Positions 20,271-28,192 of a stretch of 64,000 nucleotides of DNA are shown in pieces. How positions within the stretch are numbered: the stretch's first letter is position 1; each line of letters starts with the position of its first letter. The notes below the pieces were generated by a model. It was not told the origin of the DNA and made no database searches. It saw nothing but the letters and a program-made list of their open reading frames with translations. This stretch comes from Phenylobacterium deserti (GTDB lineage: Bacteria > Pseudomonadota > Alphaproteobacteria > Caulobacterales > Caulobacteraceae), in contig CAMCXF010000006.1 in assembly GCA_945883235.1 (NCBI GenBank), forward strand, positions 1 through 64,000, given 5' to 3'. Position numbers and translations under genes: made by a program.

Positions 20271-20463
20271 CCTCCTCGCCCCCGCGACCCCGCGAATGCG
20301 GGGGCGTCGAGAGGGAGAGGATAAAGGAGAGGGCCGGCTGGGCGACTCTGATGTGAGTGCGAGGATTTACGGCTTCACCGTCGCTGGCCCTCGGACAACC
20401 ATCGGCGGACCACGATTTCACGAGCCGGCCCTCTCCCTCTCGGCTTCGCCGGGGGCGAGGAGG
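20271..20463. repeat. Palindromic intergenic element between the TonB receptor and ruvC
   Basis: The outer arms CCTCCTCGCCCCC (20271-20283) and GGGGGCGAGGAGG (20451-20463) are exactly complementary. Inside them, the GAGGGAGAGG/GGAGAGGGCCGGCT stretch (20310-20340) pairs with AGCCGGCCCTCTCCCTCTC (20423-20441). It fills almost the whole gap between the convergent TonB receptor and ruvC genes, and it may also serve to end both transcripts. Confidence 0.72.
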
Positions 20464-20482
20464 GCGTCCGCGGCACCGCGCC

Positions 20483-20977
20483 TCAGGCCACCCGTCGCGC
20501 CGTGCGGGCGTGGGCGTGGGCGATGGCGACGGCCAGGGCGTCGGCGGCGTCGCTGGCGGTCTTGCCGGCGGTGGGCAGCAGGCGTACGATCATCCAGCCG
20601 ACCTGGGCCTTGTCGGCTGACCCTGTGCCGACGACGGCTTTCTTGACCACGGTGGCGGCGTATTCGGCGACTAACAGGCCCGCGCGGGCGGGCACGATCA
20701 TCGCCATGGCACGGGCGTGGCCCAGCTTCAAAGCCGATTGGGCGTTGTTGTTCATGAAGGTTTCCTCGACCGCGGCCTCATGGGGGCCATAGGCGTTCAG
20801 CACCGCCTCGATCCCGGTAAACAGGCAGAGCAGCCGCTCGGAAAACGGCAGCGTGTCTTTGGGCGCGATCACCCCGTGAGCGACGTGAGAAATCCGGGTG
20901 CCGGCGCAGTCGATCACGCCCCAGCCAGTGCGGCGGAGGCCCGGGTCCAGTCCCAAAATGCGAATCGGAGCGTTCAT
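20483..20977 (-). CDS. ruvC: Holliday junction resolvase RuvC
   Basis: RuvC is the dimeric endonuclease that nicks Holliday junctions after RuvAB branch migration. The 164-residue protein has RNase-H-fold acidic residues in ILGLDPGLRRTGWG, AAVEETFMNNN and SDAADALAVAIAHAHA. It is separated from ruvA by about 5.7 kb containing four unrelated genes and a palindromic element, although all three ruv genes are on the same strand. The coding sequence looks intact. Confidence 0.96.
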   Translation of the reverse strand: MNAPIRILGLDPGLRRTGWGVIDCAGTRISHVAHGVIAPKDTLPFSERLLCLFTGIEAVLNAYGPHEAAVEETFMNNNAQSALKLGHARAMAMIVPARAGLLVAEYAATVVKKAVVGTGSADKAQVGWMIVRLLPTAGKTASDAADALAVAIAHAHARTARRVA

Positions 20978-21032
20978 CGTCTGTTCCGGCCAAGATGCCG
21001 CATGAAGCGCTCAAAAGCTTGCGAAAAGGTAG

Positions 21033-21869
21033 CTAGTGCGCCGCGTGGCCGCCGCGGGCGTCGCGGAGCTGGCTGATGGGTTGGACCATGGCTGGATCGC
21101 GGCACCAGGGATCGTTGCGGGGCGGGGCGCGCTCGTCGCCCAGACAGAACCCGGCGGCGATGCGGGCGGGGATCAGGTCGAGGGGTTCGGGGCTGCGGTC
21201 GGCACGGGCGATGGCCGCCTCCAGTCGGGCCAGAAAGTCCGTCCACGCCGCACGATCAGGATCGACGTCCAGCACCTGGCGCGACAGGGCTTTCAGCGCC
21301 GCGGCGGCGGCGTCAAACCGGCCCAGTTCGCGCATGGCGTTAGCGGCGCGGACCTTGAGCGCGAACTGCTCGCGGGGTTCGGTGGTGGGGGCCAGCACAG
21401 CGACAGCGTCGATGAACTCGTCCTGATCGCGGGCCTTGCGCAGGGAGCCGTCCTCGGCTTCCCAGCTGGCGTTGAGCAACAGCCAGGCGGTGGCGGGCGA
21501 GCGCGCTTGCAGCTGATGCTCCAGCCAGGCAGCACGGTAGTAGGGCGTCTGGCTTTCGCGCAGTTCGACAAACACCGGATCGGCCAGCAGGGCGGGCAGC
21601 CGCGCGATCTCGACCTTCGAAAACGCCCGGTACATGACCAGTCCGTTCTTCGGGCATTGCGGCAGGGCCAGCGGAAAGGTCCAGGACCCATAGGGCTTGC
21701 CGTCCGGCCGCTGGCCGAAGGTGGTGTAGGCGGCCGTGGTCTGGTGGGTGAACCGCTCGCCGCCGACCGGGCAGGTCTGTCTTTCCGTGACCGGGGTGCC
21801 CGCCATGGCTGGCCCGGCGAGACACAGGCCCAGCGCCAGAAGGCTTCCGGCGTGGCGGAACACCCTCAC
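21033..21869 (-). CDS. Secreted protein of unknown function with CPVGG motif
   Basis: The 278-residue protein has a signal peptide (ending AGPAMAG), then an N-terminal stretch with CPVGGERFTH and GSWTFPLALPQCPKNG. The remainder is helical and TPR-like (QARSPATAWLLLNASWEAED; FALKVRAANAMRELGRFDAAA). The CPxxGxxF arrangement and second CPxNG resemble the zinc-type CPVC/CP motifs of DUF2225-like proteins, but I cannot claim family membership. The GTG start overlaps the stop of the SHOCT-domain protein gene as GTGA, so the two are translated together. The cysteine-containing N-terminus may bind metal. Expected location is the periplasm. Confidence 0.7.
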   Translation of the reverse strand: MRVFRHAGSLLALGLCLAGPAMAGTPVTERQTCPVGGERFTHQTTAAYTTFGQRPDGKPYGSWTFPLALPQCPKNGLVMYRAFSKVEIARLPALLADPVFVELRESQTPYYRAAWLEHQLQARSPATAWLLLNASWEAEDGSLRKARDQDEFIDAVAVLAPTTEPREQFALKVRAANAMRELGRFDAAAAALKALSRQVLDVDPDRAAWTDFLARLEAAIARADRSPEPLDLIPARIAAGFCLGDERAPPRNDPWCRDPAMVQPISQLRDARGGHAAH

Positions 21870-22555
21870 GCACGCCCCAGGATCTTGGCTTTCATCTCCT
21901 GAAACTCGACGTCGCTGATGGCCCCGGAATCCAGCAGGCTCTTGGCGCGCTGGATGTCGTCGACGATCCTCTCGGAACCGCCGCCGCCTGCGTCGGTCAT
22001 GGTGCCGACCGTGACGCCGCCAGCCTGGGCGCGCATCTCCTCCAGCCCCCGGATACGTCGCTTTTCCTCCCAGGCCTGTTCCTCGGACTGGCCGCGGCCA
22101 TACATGGCCGTCGCCACCTCGCTGGGCACGCCGTCGACGGCCACCGCCATCTGGGGCTGGCTCAGGTGATCAAACGCCAGGTTCGACCCGCAGAGCTGGT
22201 CCAGGATATTCTGCTCGATGCGGACGTCCTTGAGGTCCTTCCACTGCATGTCGACCATCCTGAAGCCGCCGATCAGCCCGCGCTGTAATGTCAGGACACG
22301 GCTGGACGTAATGGCCAGCACCGCGCGGCGCTTGAACAGCGCGAACACCCGGTGCTGGGGGGCGGCGACGATCAGGGTCTCGCCAGTCATCAGGATGCGT
22401 TCGAGTTGCGCCTGCGCCTTGGCTGCCCGCCCTTCGGCACCGACAAACACCAGCAAGGCCCAGATCGCCAGCGGGATCAGGCCAAACCCGATCGACAGTA
22501 CGCTGATCGCCAGCCAGATGCCGACGGCGGCGGCGAGGTGGGTGATGCCTTTCAT
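21866..22555 (-). CDS. Membrane-anchored PH-like/SHOCT domain protein
   Basis: The 229-residue protein starts MKGITHLAAAVGIWLAI. It has a hydrophobic N-terminal pair of segments (to about 42) and then a bacterial PH-like domain: GETLIVAAPQHRVFALFKRRAVLAITSSRVL, GGFRMVDMQWKDLKDVRI. At the C-terminus is a SHOCT motif, IQRAKSLLDSGAISDVEFQEMKAKILG. SHOCT proteins often oligomerise, but no biochemical role is known. The ATG at 22555 is chosen because the membrane segment then begins at once; 23 upstream codons in the same frame do not look coding. It is the first gene of a two-gene unit with the secreted CPVGG protein. Confidence 0.75.
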   Translation of the reverse strand: MKGITHLAAAVGIWLAISVLSIGFGLIPLAIWALLVFVGAEGRAAKAQAQLERILMTGETLIVAAPQHRVFALFKRRAVLAITSSRVLTLQRGLIGGFRMVDMQWKDLKDVRIEQNILDQLCGSNLAFDHLSQPQMAVAVDGVPSEVATAMYGRGQSEEQAWEEKRRIRGLEEMRAQAGGVTVGTMTDAGGGGSERIVDDIQRAKSLLDSGAISDVEFQEMKAKILGRA

Positions 22556-22817
22556 GAGGTGGTCCTTGTTGTGAGCGCAATGGGCGCTGGCGTGGACGCT
22601 ATCGGTCGCGGCCAGTCGGCTCAAGGCGTCATGAGAGATGGGCGGCGCGCGCGCTGCTGGTCTTCCGAGGTATATGCAGCCCCAATTCGCCTGTCCCGGT
22701 CGAAATGGGACCTCGGGATTCCCCTGTGGCGCGAATTATGCATCCTTAAGTTTGTGGTAGCGCTTGTGCTTGGGAGTTATTGTCAAGCTCAATTGAATGT
22801 CTTTCTGGAGTTATGCG

Positions 22818-23543
22818 ATGTCAAAGATGTTTCTTGCAGGGGCCGTAGCCGCCCTTGCACTTTCCATCCCGGCCGCGACGGCGAATGCGGCGACGTATTT
22901 TTCGTACCTCGAGTACAAGAATACAGCCCCAGACACGGCCGTGGCTCCGTTTGGCATAGTTACGCTCAACGAGCTCAACGCGAACTCCGTTGAGGTGCTA
23001 GTCGAACTTTACGATCCGCAGATCGGATTTGTGAACACAGGTAATGGAACCAACAAGGCGCCGTTCACCTTCAGCCTTAACGGCGACTATGACGTGCAGG
23101 TTTTTAACGATCTTGCCGGACAGGAATTTGCCGATGGCGGGTTTGGATCTTTCCAGAATAACAATTTTGGGCTCTACACCAACAAGATCGACTGCTGCGG
23201 CGGCAAGAAGGGCGGCGGCGCCAACGATCCAACAGACCTGCGCTTTATCGTTACCAACCTGGGCGGGCTCACATTTGCCGGGGTTGGCGCTACGTTTGAC
23301 GCCATCGATGGTCGGTTGTTGAGCTCTGGTACAGGCCCGCAGTTTCTCTCGACCGTAGCTTCTCCTGCCGGCTTCTGGTTCTCGGCCGATGTTGTCACGA
23401 ATACCGGTGACACATTCAACATCGCGGCCCGAGACGCCTTCAGGGTAGGCGTTGTTCCCGAGCCTGCGACGTGGGCGATGATGATCATTGGCTTTGGAGC
23501 CGCTGGTTCGATGCTGCGTCGTCGGCACACTGTCGCGATCTGA
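22818..23543 (+). CDS. PEPxxWA-CTERM sorting-signal surface protein
   Basis: The 241-residue protein has a signal peptide (MSKMFLAGAVAALALSIPAATANA) and a C-terminal sorting tail, VPEPATWAMMIIGFGAAGSM followed by LRRR. This is the PEPxxWA form of the PEP-CTERM signal, recognised by an exosortase-like system. The passenger is Asn/Gly/Phe-rich and probably beta-structured, with an unusual CCGGKKGGGAND segment in the middle. No enzymatic motif is visible. Codon use is visibly less GC-biased than in its neighbours, suggesting later acquisition. A strong terminator follows. No exosortase gene lies in the window. Confidence 0.82.
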   Translation: MSKMFLAGAVAALALSIPAATANAATYFSYLEYKNTAPDTAVAPFGIVTLNELNANSVEVLVELYDPQIGFVNTGNGTNKAPFTFSLNGDYDVQVFNDLAGQEFADGGFGSFQNNNFGLYTNKIDCCGGKKGGGANDPTDLRFIVTNLGGLTFAGVGATFDAIDGRLLSSGTGPQFLSTVASPAGFWFSADVVTNTGDTFNIAARDAFRVGVVPEPATWAMMIIGFGAAGSMLRRRHTVAI

Positions 23544-23571
23544 TCCGCCGACAAATTATACCGATCTGAAC

Positions 23572-23600
23572 GAAGCCCCGGCGCACAGCCGGGGCTTTTT
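23572..23600 (+). terminator. Rho-independent terminator of the first PEPxxWA-CTERM gene
   Basis: Stem AGCCCCGGC / GCCGGGGCT with loop GCACA, followed by five T residues, 30 bp past the stop codon. Confidence 0.9.
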
Positions 23601-23797
23601 CGTTGCGCCAGGCATCCAGGCGCAATCCTTGCTCGTATGACCGCAGGGCGATCCGGTTCGTCCCGAATGAACCAAATTCACAAGATCGGCGAGAACTCCC
23701 CGGAGAGGTCCGGGAAACGCCGTGATGGGGTATCGCAAGTCACTCTTAATTCCCGCCTGCTACAGCCGACCCACAAATCTGGAACCGAAAGCCTTCA

Positions 23798-24460
23798 ATG
23801 CAGTTCAAGAGCCTCTTCGCCGCCGCCGTCCTGACCCTCGCCATGGCGAGCCAACCGGCGCTTGCCGGCCGGCCAGGACAGTCGGCACCCTCGCCCTTGG
23901 TGCTGGGTTCGACGCTCTGCACCTTGAGCGATATCGGGATCGGAGCGATCGCCTGCGCGGGGTTCTATGAGGGCAACCTCAACGGCGGCGGCGTCGCCAA
24001 GGATACGGCGACCGCCCTGGCGCTGAATACCTTATTGGGCGTGTCGACCTATACCCCGACCAATTTCACCAATCTGGGTGAGCTAAGCGGATCGGTCCTG
24101 TCGGGTGGCGTCGTTGATTTCGCACAGATGCTTTATGGCTCCACGGTGGTGAGCTTCCACGTTGGTGCCGCCAATGGGCAGGCCAATGGCGTCGGCTACA
24201 ACGCCACAGCATTCTATCAGTTTGACGCAGGCGCTTCGGGCCTCAACACCTTCACCTTCGCCCGGCCGGGCCTTTCCAATGCGAGGCTGTTCCTGACGGG
24301 ATCCGCGCCGATCATCCCGCCGCCCTGCTCGGGCTTGAACTGCGGCAGTAGCGTGTTCGGAAGCGCCGCGGTTCCTGAGCCCGCCGCCTGGGCGCTGATG
24401 ATCCTGGGCTTCGGCGGGGTCGGTACCATGCTGCGTCGTCGACGCATGGCGCTCGCCTGA
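23798..24460 (+). CDS. PEPxxWA-CTERM sorting-signal surface protein (second copy)
   Basis: The 220-residue protein has a signal peptide (MQFKSLFAAAVLTLAMASQPALA) and the tail VPEPAAWALMILGFGGVGTM with LRRRR. The passenger is Gly/Thr/Asn-rich (SGSVLSGGVVDFAQ, GGGVAKDTATALAL), with one disulfide-like Cys pair in PPCSGLNCGSS before the tail. It shares the tail and overall layout, but not obvious passenger sequence, with the gene 250 bp upstream, so they are a tandem pair rather than close duplicates. Each has its own terminator, which argues for separate expression. Confidence 0.82.
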   Translation: MQFKSLFAAAVLTLAMASQPALAGRPGQSAPSPLVLGSTLCTLSDIGIGAIACAGFYEGNLNGGGVAKDTATALALNTLLGVSTYTPTNFTNLGELSGSVLSGGVVDFAQMLYGSTVVSFHVGAANGQANGVGYNATAFYQFDAGASGLNTFTFARPGLSNARLFLTGSAPIIPPPCSGLNCGSSVFGSAAVPEPAAWALMILGFGGVGTMLRRRRMALA

Positions 24461-24484
24461 CCCAGTGAAAGTCTAGACAATGCC

Positions 24485-24511
24485 AAGCCCCGGTCCTCGA
24501 CCGGGGCTTTT
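24485..24511 (+). terminator. Rho-independent terminator of the second PEPxxWA-CTERM gene
   Basis: Stem AAGCCCCGGT / ACCGGGGCTT with loop CCTCG and a TTTT tail, 25 bp past the stop codon. Confidence 0.9.
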
Positions 24512-24582
24512 GCGTCGGGACCATGCCCTTCGTTGACGCGCGCTGGTTCGCGCCGCAACCTGCACGAAGGGGTAACCAGAAG

Positions 24583-25569
24583 ATGCGCACTGTCCTTTCG
24601 ATCGTCGTCCTCGCCCTGTCGCCATCCAGCGTCGCCTCAGCCCAGGCGCAGGCTCCAAACCCCTGGTGGGACGGCTATTTCGCCAGCGCGACCCGCGTGG
24701 CGCTGCCCGACGGGCGGCGGATCAATCTCTATTGCCAGGGCAAGGGCGCGCCGACGGTGGTGCTGGATGCCGGTCTGGGCGACGGGGCGTGGGGCTGGCG
24801 CGCGGTGCAGGGCCGGATCGCGGCGACTACCCGGGTCTGCGCCTATGACCGGGCGGGGTATGGCCAGAGTGACCCCGGCCCGGAACCCCGCGACCTGCGC
24901 GCCCTGACCCGGGATCTGGAAGCGGTGCTGACGGCGGGAAAGGTTCCCGGCCCCTATGTGCTGGTCGGCCACTCTGCGGCCGGACTGACCACCCGGCTAT
25001 TTGCCTATCGCCATCCGGAGCGGGTGGCGGGGCTGGTCCTCGTGGATCCCTCCACCGAGGGGCAGGGTCCGCGACTGGCGGCTGCGGCGCCGGGGATGAT
25101 GAAGGCCCAGACCCTGATGGCCAGCGCGGGCAAGGCCTGCGCCCAGTCGTCGCGGTCCCCTGCGATGGAAAAAATCTGTGTCCGCGCGCCGGCAGATCTT
25201 CCAGTCGCCCTGGCGGAGAGGTGGACGCACCTGCAGGGGCCGGGTCATTTCCAGACCGTGGGATCGGAGCTTGACGGCATGATGGGCCCGAACTCAGCCC
25301 AGATGGAGGCCGAGTGGCGACCGTTCGGTGCCTGGCCTGTTCAGATGCTGACGCGCGGCGACAGCGCAATGCCAGGCGGCGACAAGGCCGAACAGGCGGC
25401 TGCCGACAAGGTCTGGCGCGAGATGCACGTCGAGACGATGAGACTGGCACCCCGCGGCGTCCACCGGGTGATCGCCGGGGCCGGTCACTACATCCAGCAG
25501 GACAAGCCCGACGCGGTGGTCGATGCCGTGGCCGAGGTGGTGGCGCAGGTACGCGCGGCAAGGCGCTGA
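24583..25569 (+). CDS. Secreted alpha/beta hydrolase
   Basis: The 328-residue protein has a signal peptide (MRTVLSIVVLALSPSSVASAQA) and an alpha/beta-hydrolase core. It has the oxyanion/strand 3 region TVVLDAGLGDGAWGW, then CAYDRAGYGQSDPG, the nucleophile elbow VGHSAAGLTTR (Ser), and a C-terminal His in VIAGAGHYIQQDKP. The fold matches haloperoxidase/epoxide-hydrolase-like esterases; the substrate is unknown. The ATG at 24583 starts directly with the signal peptide. It has no close upstream partner; a repeat-rich intergenic zone follows. Confidence 0.85.
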   Translation: MRTVLSIVVLALSPSSVASAQAQAPNPWWDGYFASATRVALPDGRRINLYCQGKGAPTVVLDAGLGDGAWGWRAVQGRIAATTRVCAYDRAGYGQSDPGPEPRDLRALTRDLEAVLTAGKVPGPYVLVGHSAAGLTTRLFAYRHPERVAGLVLVDPSTEGQGPRLAAAAPGMMKAQTLMASAGKACAQSSRSPAMEKICVRAPADLPVALAERWTHLQGPGHFQTVGSELDGMMGPNSAQMEAEWRPFGAWPVQMLTRGDSAMPGGDKAEQAAADKVWREMHVETMRLAPRGVHRVIAGAGHYIQQDKPDAVVDAVAEVVAQVRAARR

Positions 25570-25672
25570 GCGGCGGTATCCCCCAAAAAGCTGACATTGA
25601 GAACCTCGGGTCGACCAGACCACAAAATTGGCCGTCATCCCGGCCGCAGGACTGCGCCAGCAGGCCGAAGCG

Positions 25673-25711
25673 CCGGGACCCAGAGCGGTGCGCTGGGTGA
25701 CTGGGTCCCGG
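25673..25711. repeat. Perfect 11-bp inverted repeat (hairpin)
   Basis: CCGGGACCCAG (25673-25683) and CTGGGTCCCGG (25701-25711) are exactly complementary, with a 17-nt loop. No T-tract follows. Confidence 0.7.
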
Positions 25712-25770
25712 ATCGCCGCTCCGCTCTACCGGATTCACACAGCGTCGTTCGAAGCCGCGACGTTCCTTCG

Positions 25771-25913
25771 CCCCTTGTGGGAGAAGGTGGCCGCCGCAGG
25801 CGGTCGGATGAGGGGTCGCGCGGCGATTGTTTCAGTAGAAAAGAGCGCTATTCCGTTAGGGGAAGGGACCCCTCATCCGTCAGGCTGCGCCTGCCACCTT
25901 CTCCCACAAGGGG
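25771..25913. repeat. Long palindromic intergenic element
   Basis: The arms CCCCTTGTGGGAGAAGGTGG onward (25771-25816) and a near-complementary stretch ending CCACCTTCTCCCACAAGGGG (25867-25913) run about 46 bp each around a 50-nt loop. Both contain GGATGAGGGGTC or its complement. This form is common among intergenic elements of alphaproteobacteria. Confidence 0.78.
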
Positions 25914-26044
25914 AGAAGGCCGGGCGGTCATCTCATTGAGGTATTTGTGGTTTCAACGATATGTGAATCCGAATCTCCGCCCCGCTGCGTCCGGGATGAC
26001 GGAGTTCACGGATAGTTCAGCCGAGGTCGCGGCCACCCGAAGCC

Positions 26045-26077
26045 GCGTCATTACCTGACCAGGTCGGGTAATGACGC
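26045..26077. repeat. Short near-perfect inverted repeat
   Basis: GCGTCATTACCTGACC and GGTCGGGTAATGACGC pair with one mismatch around a single-base centre. It ends 30 bp from the acyl-CoA dehydrogenase stop and may act as its transcript end. Confidence 0.65.
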
Positions 26078-26106
26078 GCAGATTTCAGATTGATTCTGTT
26101 CGCCGA

Positions 26107-27429
26107 TCAGCCGTGCCGGAACAAGGCCGTCAGAGACGGATCGCTCGGCATTTCGCGGTACTGGCGCAGCTCGTTGCGGCCCACCACCATGTGGTGAACC
26201 TCGTCCGGGCCGTCAGCGATCCGCAGGGTGCGGGTGCTGGAGTACATCTGAGCCAGCGGCGTATGCTGGGAGACGCCCAACGCGCCGTGCATCTGGATCG
26301 CCTGGTCGATGATCTGGCAGACCCGCTCGGGCACCATGGCCTTGACCATGTGGATCCAGACGCGGGCTTCGTGATTTCCCAGAACGTCCATCGCCTTGGC
26401 GGCTTTCAGCACCATCAGGCGCATGGCTTCGATGTCGATGCGGGCGCGCGAGATGATCTCCAGATTACCGCCCAGTTGCACCAGAGGCTTGCCGAACGCC
26501 TCGCGGGTCATGCCGCGGGTGACCAGCAGGTCCAGCGCTTTTTCGGCCGAGCCGATGGCGCGCATGCAGTGGTGGATCCGGCCGGGGCCGAGGCGCAGTT
26601 GGCTGATCTCGAAGCCGCGTCCCTCACCCAGCAGCATGTTCGACGCTGGCACGCGGGCGTTGTCGAACACGATGTGCATATGGCCGTGCGGCGCGTCGGG
26701 ATTGCCGAACACGTGCTGCGGGCCGATGATCTTCACCCCGGGGGTGTCGGTGGGGACCAGGATCTGCGACTGGCGCAGGTTGGGCGGGCCGTCCGGGCTG
26801 GTCTGGACCATGGTGATCATGATCTTGCAGCGCGGGTCGCCGGCACCGGAGATGTAGTGCTTCTCGCCGTTGATGACGTACTCATCGCCCACCAGGGTGG
26901 CCCGGGTGTTGACGTTCTTGGCGTCCGACGAGGCGGAGTGCAGCTCGGTCATGGCGAAGGCCGAGCGGATCTTGCCGGCCAGCAGCGGCTCCAGCCACTG
27001 CTTCTTCTGGGCGGGCGTTCCGACGCGTTCCAGGACTTCCATATTCCCGGTGTCCGGGGCGGCGCAGTTCATGCACTCCGAGGCCATCCGGTTCTTGCCC
27101 AGCTCGACGGCGATATAGGCATAGTCCAGGTTCGACAGGCCCTCTCCGGTCTCGGCGTTGGGCAGGAAGAAGTTCCACAGGCCCTCGGCCTTGGCCTTGT
27201 CCTTGGCCTTTTCCAGGCACTCAAGCTGGCCGGGCGCATACGTCCAGATGTCGGTCTTGTTCTCACCCAGGCGATGGAACTCCTCGCTCATCGGGTTCAC
27301 CGTTTCACGGATGAAGCGCTTGACGTGCTCCAGCAGCGGCAAGGCCTTGGCCGACATGCGCAGGTCGTTCATCTCATCCTGGGGGCTCAGGCCGAAACTG
27401 GACTGGGCCTTGGTCTGGGTCTCGCTCAT
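26107..27429 (-). CDS. Acyl-CoA dehydrogenase family protein (ACAD11-like)
   Basis: This 440-residue FAD enzyme oxidises acyl-CoA to enoyl-CoA in the cytosol. The N-terminal helical domain has EFHRLGENKTDIWTYAP and GLWNFFLPNAETGEGLSN. The middle domain has the FAD/substrate loop AFAMTELHSASSDAKNVNTR and the strand YVINGEKHYISGAGD. The C-terminal helices include LRLGPGRIHHCMRAIGSAEKAL, RIADGPDEVHHMVVGRNELR and MHGALGVSQ. The long N-terminus and the GPGRIHHCMR motif are like the ACAD10/11 group, which in animals handles 4-hydroxyacyl-CoA or branched chains. It stands alone on its strand. Confidence 0.9.
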   Translation of the reverse strand: MSETQTKAQSSFGLSPQDEMNDLRMSAKALPLLEHVKRFIRETVNPMSEEFHRLGENKTDIWTYAPGQLECLEKAKDKAKAEGLWNFFLPNAETGEGLSNLDYAYIAVELGKNRMASECMNCAAPDTGNMEVLERVGTPAQKKQWLEPLLAGKIRSAFAMTELHSASSDAKNVNTRATLVGDEYVINGEKHYISGAGDPRCKIMITMVQTSPDGPPNLRQSQILVPTDTPGVKIIGPQHVFGNPDAPHGHMHIVFDNARVPASNMLLGEGRGFEISQLRLGPGRIHHCMRAIGSAEKALDLLVTRGMTREAFGKPLVQLGGNLEIISRARIDIEAMRLMVLKAAKAMDVLGNHEARVWIHMVKAMVPERVCQIIDQAIQMHGALGVSQHTPLAQMYSSTRTLRIADGPDEVHHMVVGRNELRQYREMPSDPSLTALFRHG

Positions 27430-27651
27430 CTGATGTCTCCCGTAGCGGTTTCGTTGGCTGGAGCCCGTTCGAGGGACCCCGGTTCATGGTGCCCGCGCAT
27501 TTCCGCAGGCGTCGTGACTGGCAAACAGCTTTGCGTCATTTCCAACGCGAATCAAACAAACGTTTTAAGTCAGCCCACAGCAAGCTCCAGCGCGCGCTCG
27601 GCCGGCGGGCATGTGTCACGCCCGCCGCGCACCCGTCCGCCGCGAAAGCGA

Positions 27652-28065
27652 CTACCTGTTCGGTGCTTTGGCCGCCGTCGGACAAGCCGCCGCCAGCAGG
27701 GCCTCGTTGTCGGCACCGACGGCCTTCTTCGGCGAATCCAGCCGCCAGGAGGATTTGATCTCCAGCGGCGCCGAGGGCTTGTAGCCGCCCAGCATGATCA
27801 TGTTCTTGTTGGCGCAATCCAGGCCGACAACATTGCCGACACCGTCCGGCTTTCCAGGGCCGGCCGGGCCCAGATTGGCCGAGGGCTTGGAGATCGCCTG
27901 CATGACGATCAACCGGCCACTCTGGCGATCCCGATAGGTATAATCGCTGTCGATCGACCACGACGTGCCGTTGGGCGTGTCGACATACTTGGTCCAGGTT
28001 TCAGCGGAAGCGGCGCTGCTCACAGCAAGGGTGGCGGCGGCGGCAAGCGCAAAGACGCGACGCAT
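27652..28065 (-). CDS. Small secreted protein of unknown function
   Basis: The 137-residue protein has a signal peptide (MRRVFALAAAATLAVSSAASA), then a compact beta-type domain beginning ETWTKYVDTPNGTSWSID and SDYTYRDRQSGRLIVMQAIS. Two cysteines (VGLDCANK and LAAACPT) could form a disulfide. The pattern recalls surface-adhesin E-like domains, but only weakly. The start at 28065 is favoured over the ATG six bases earlier because GGAG lies 8 bases ahead of it. The open frame continues far upstream into the holin-family gene, but that is not coding. About 125 bp separate it from that gene. Confidence 0.7.
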   Translation of the reverse strand: MRRVFALAAAATLAVSSAASAETWTKYVDTPNGTSWSIDSDYTYRDRQSGRLIVMQAISKPSANLGPAGPGKPDGVGNVVGLDCANKNMIMLGGYKPSAPLEIKSSWRLDSPKKAVGADNEALLAAACPTAAKAPNR

Positions 28066-28192
28066 AGGCATTTCTCTCCGGGTGATCTCTTGTTTCGTCT
28101 CTCGCTGCGAACCTAACGGCCCTTTCGCGCGGGTCCAGCGGAAATGGCTCCCGAGTTGACTGATGATCCGGAACAGGGCGCGGGCGGTGGGA

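Larger units (their letters stand above)
25570..26106. other. Repeat-rich intergenic region between a hydrolase gene and a convergent acyl-CoA dehydrogenase gene
   Basis: No gene can be supported in these 537 bases. They hold a CCCCCAAAAAGCT motif shared with the element at 7610, and three inverted repeats listed separately. Short open frames crossing it change character at each repeat and have no Shine-Dalgarno site. Confidence 0.7.

Noticed and set aside
26071-28116. A 681-residue plus-strand open frame antisense to the acyl-CoA dehydrogenase
   Set aside because: It runs opposite a gene with clear ACAD motifs, is His/Arg/Gly-rich, and has no domain or ribosome site. It is a high-GC shadow.
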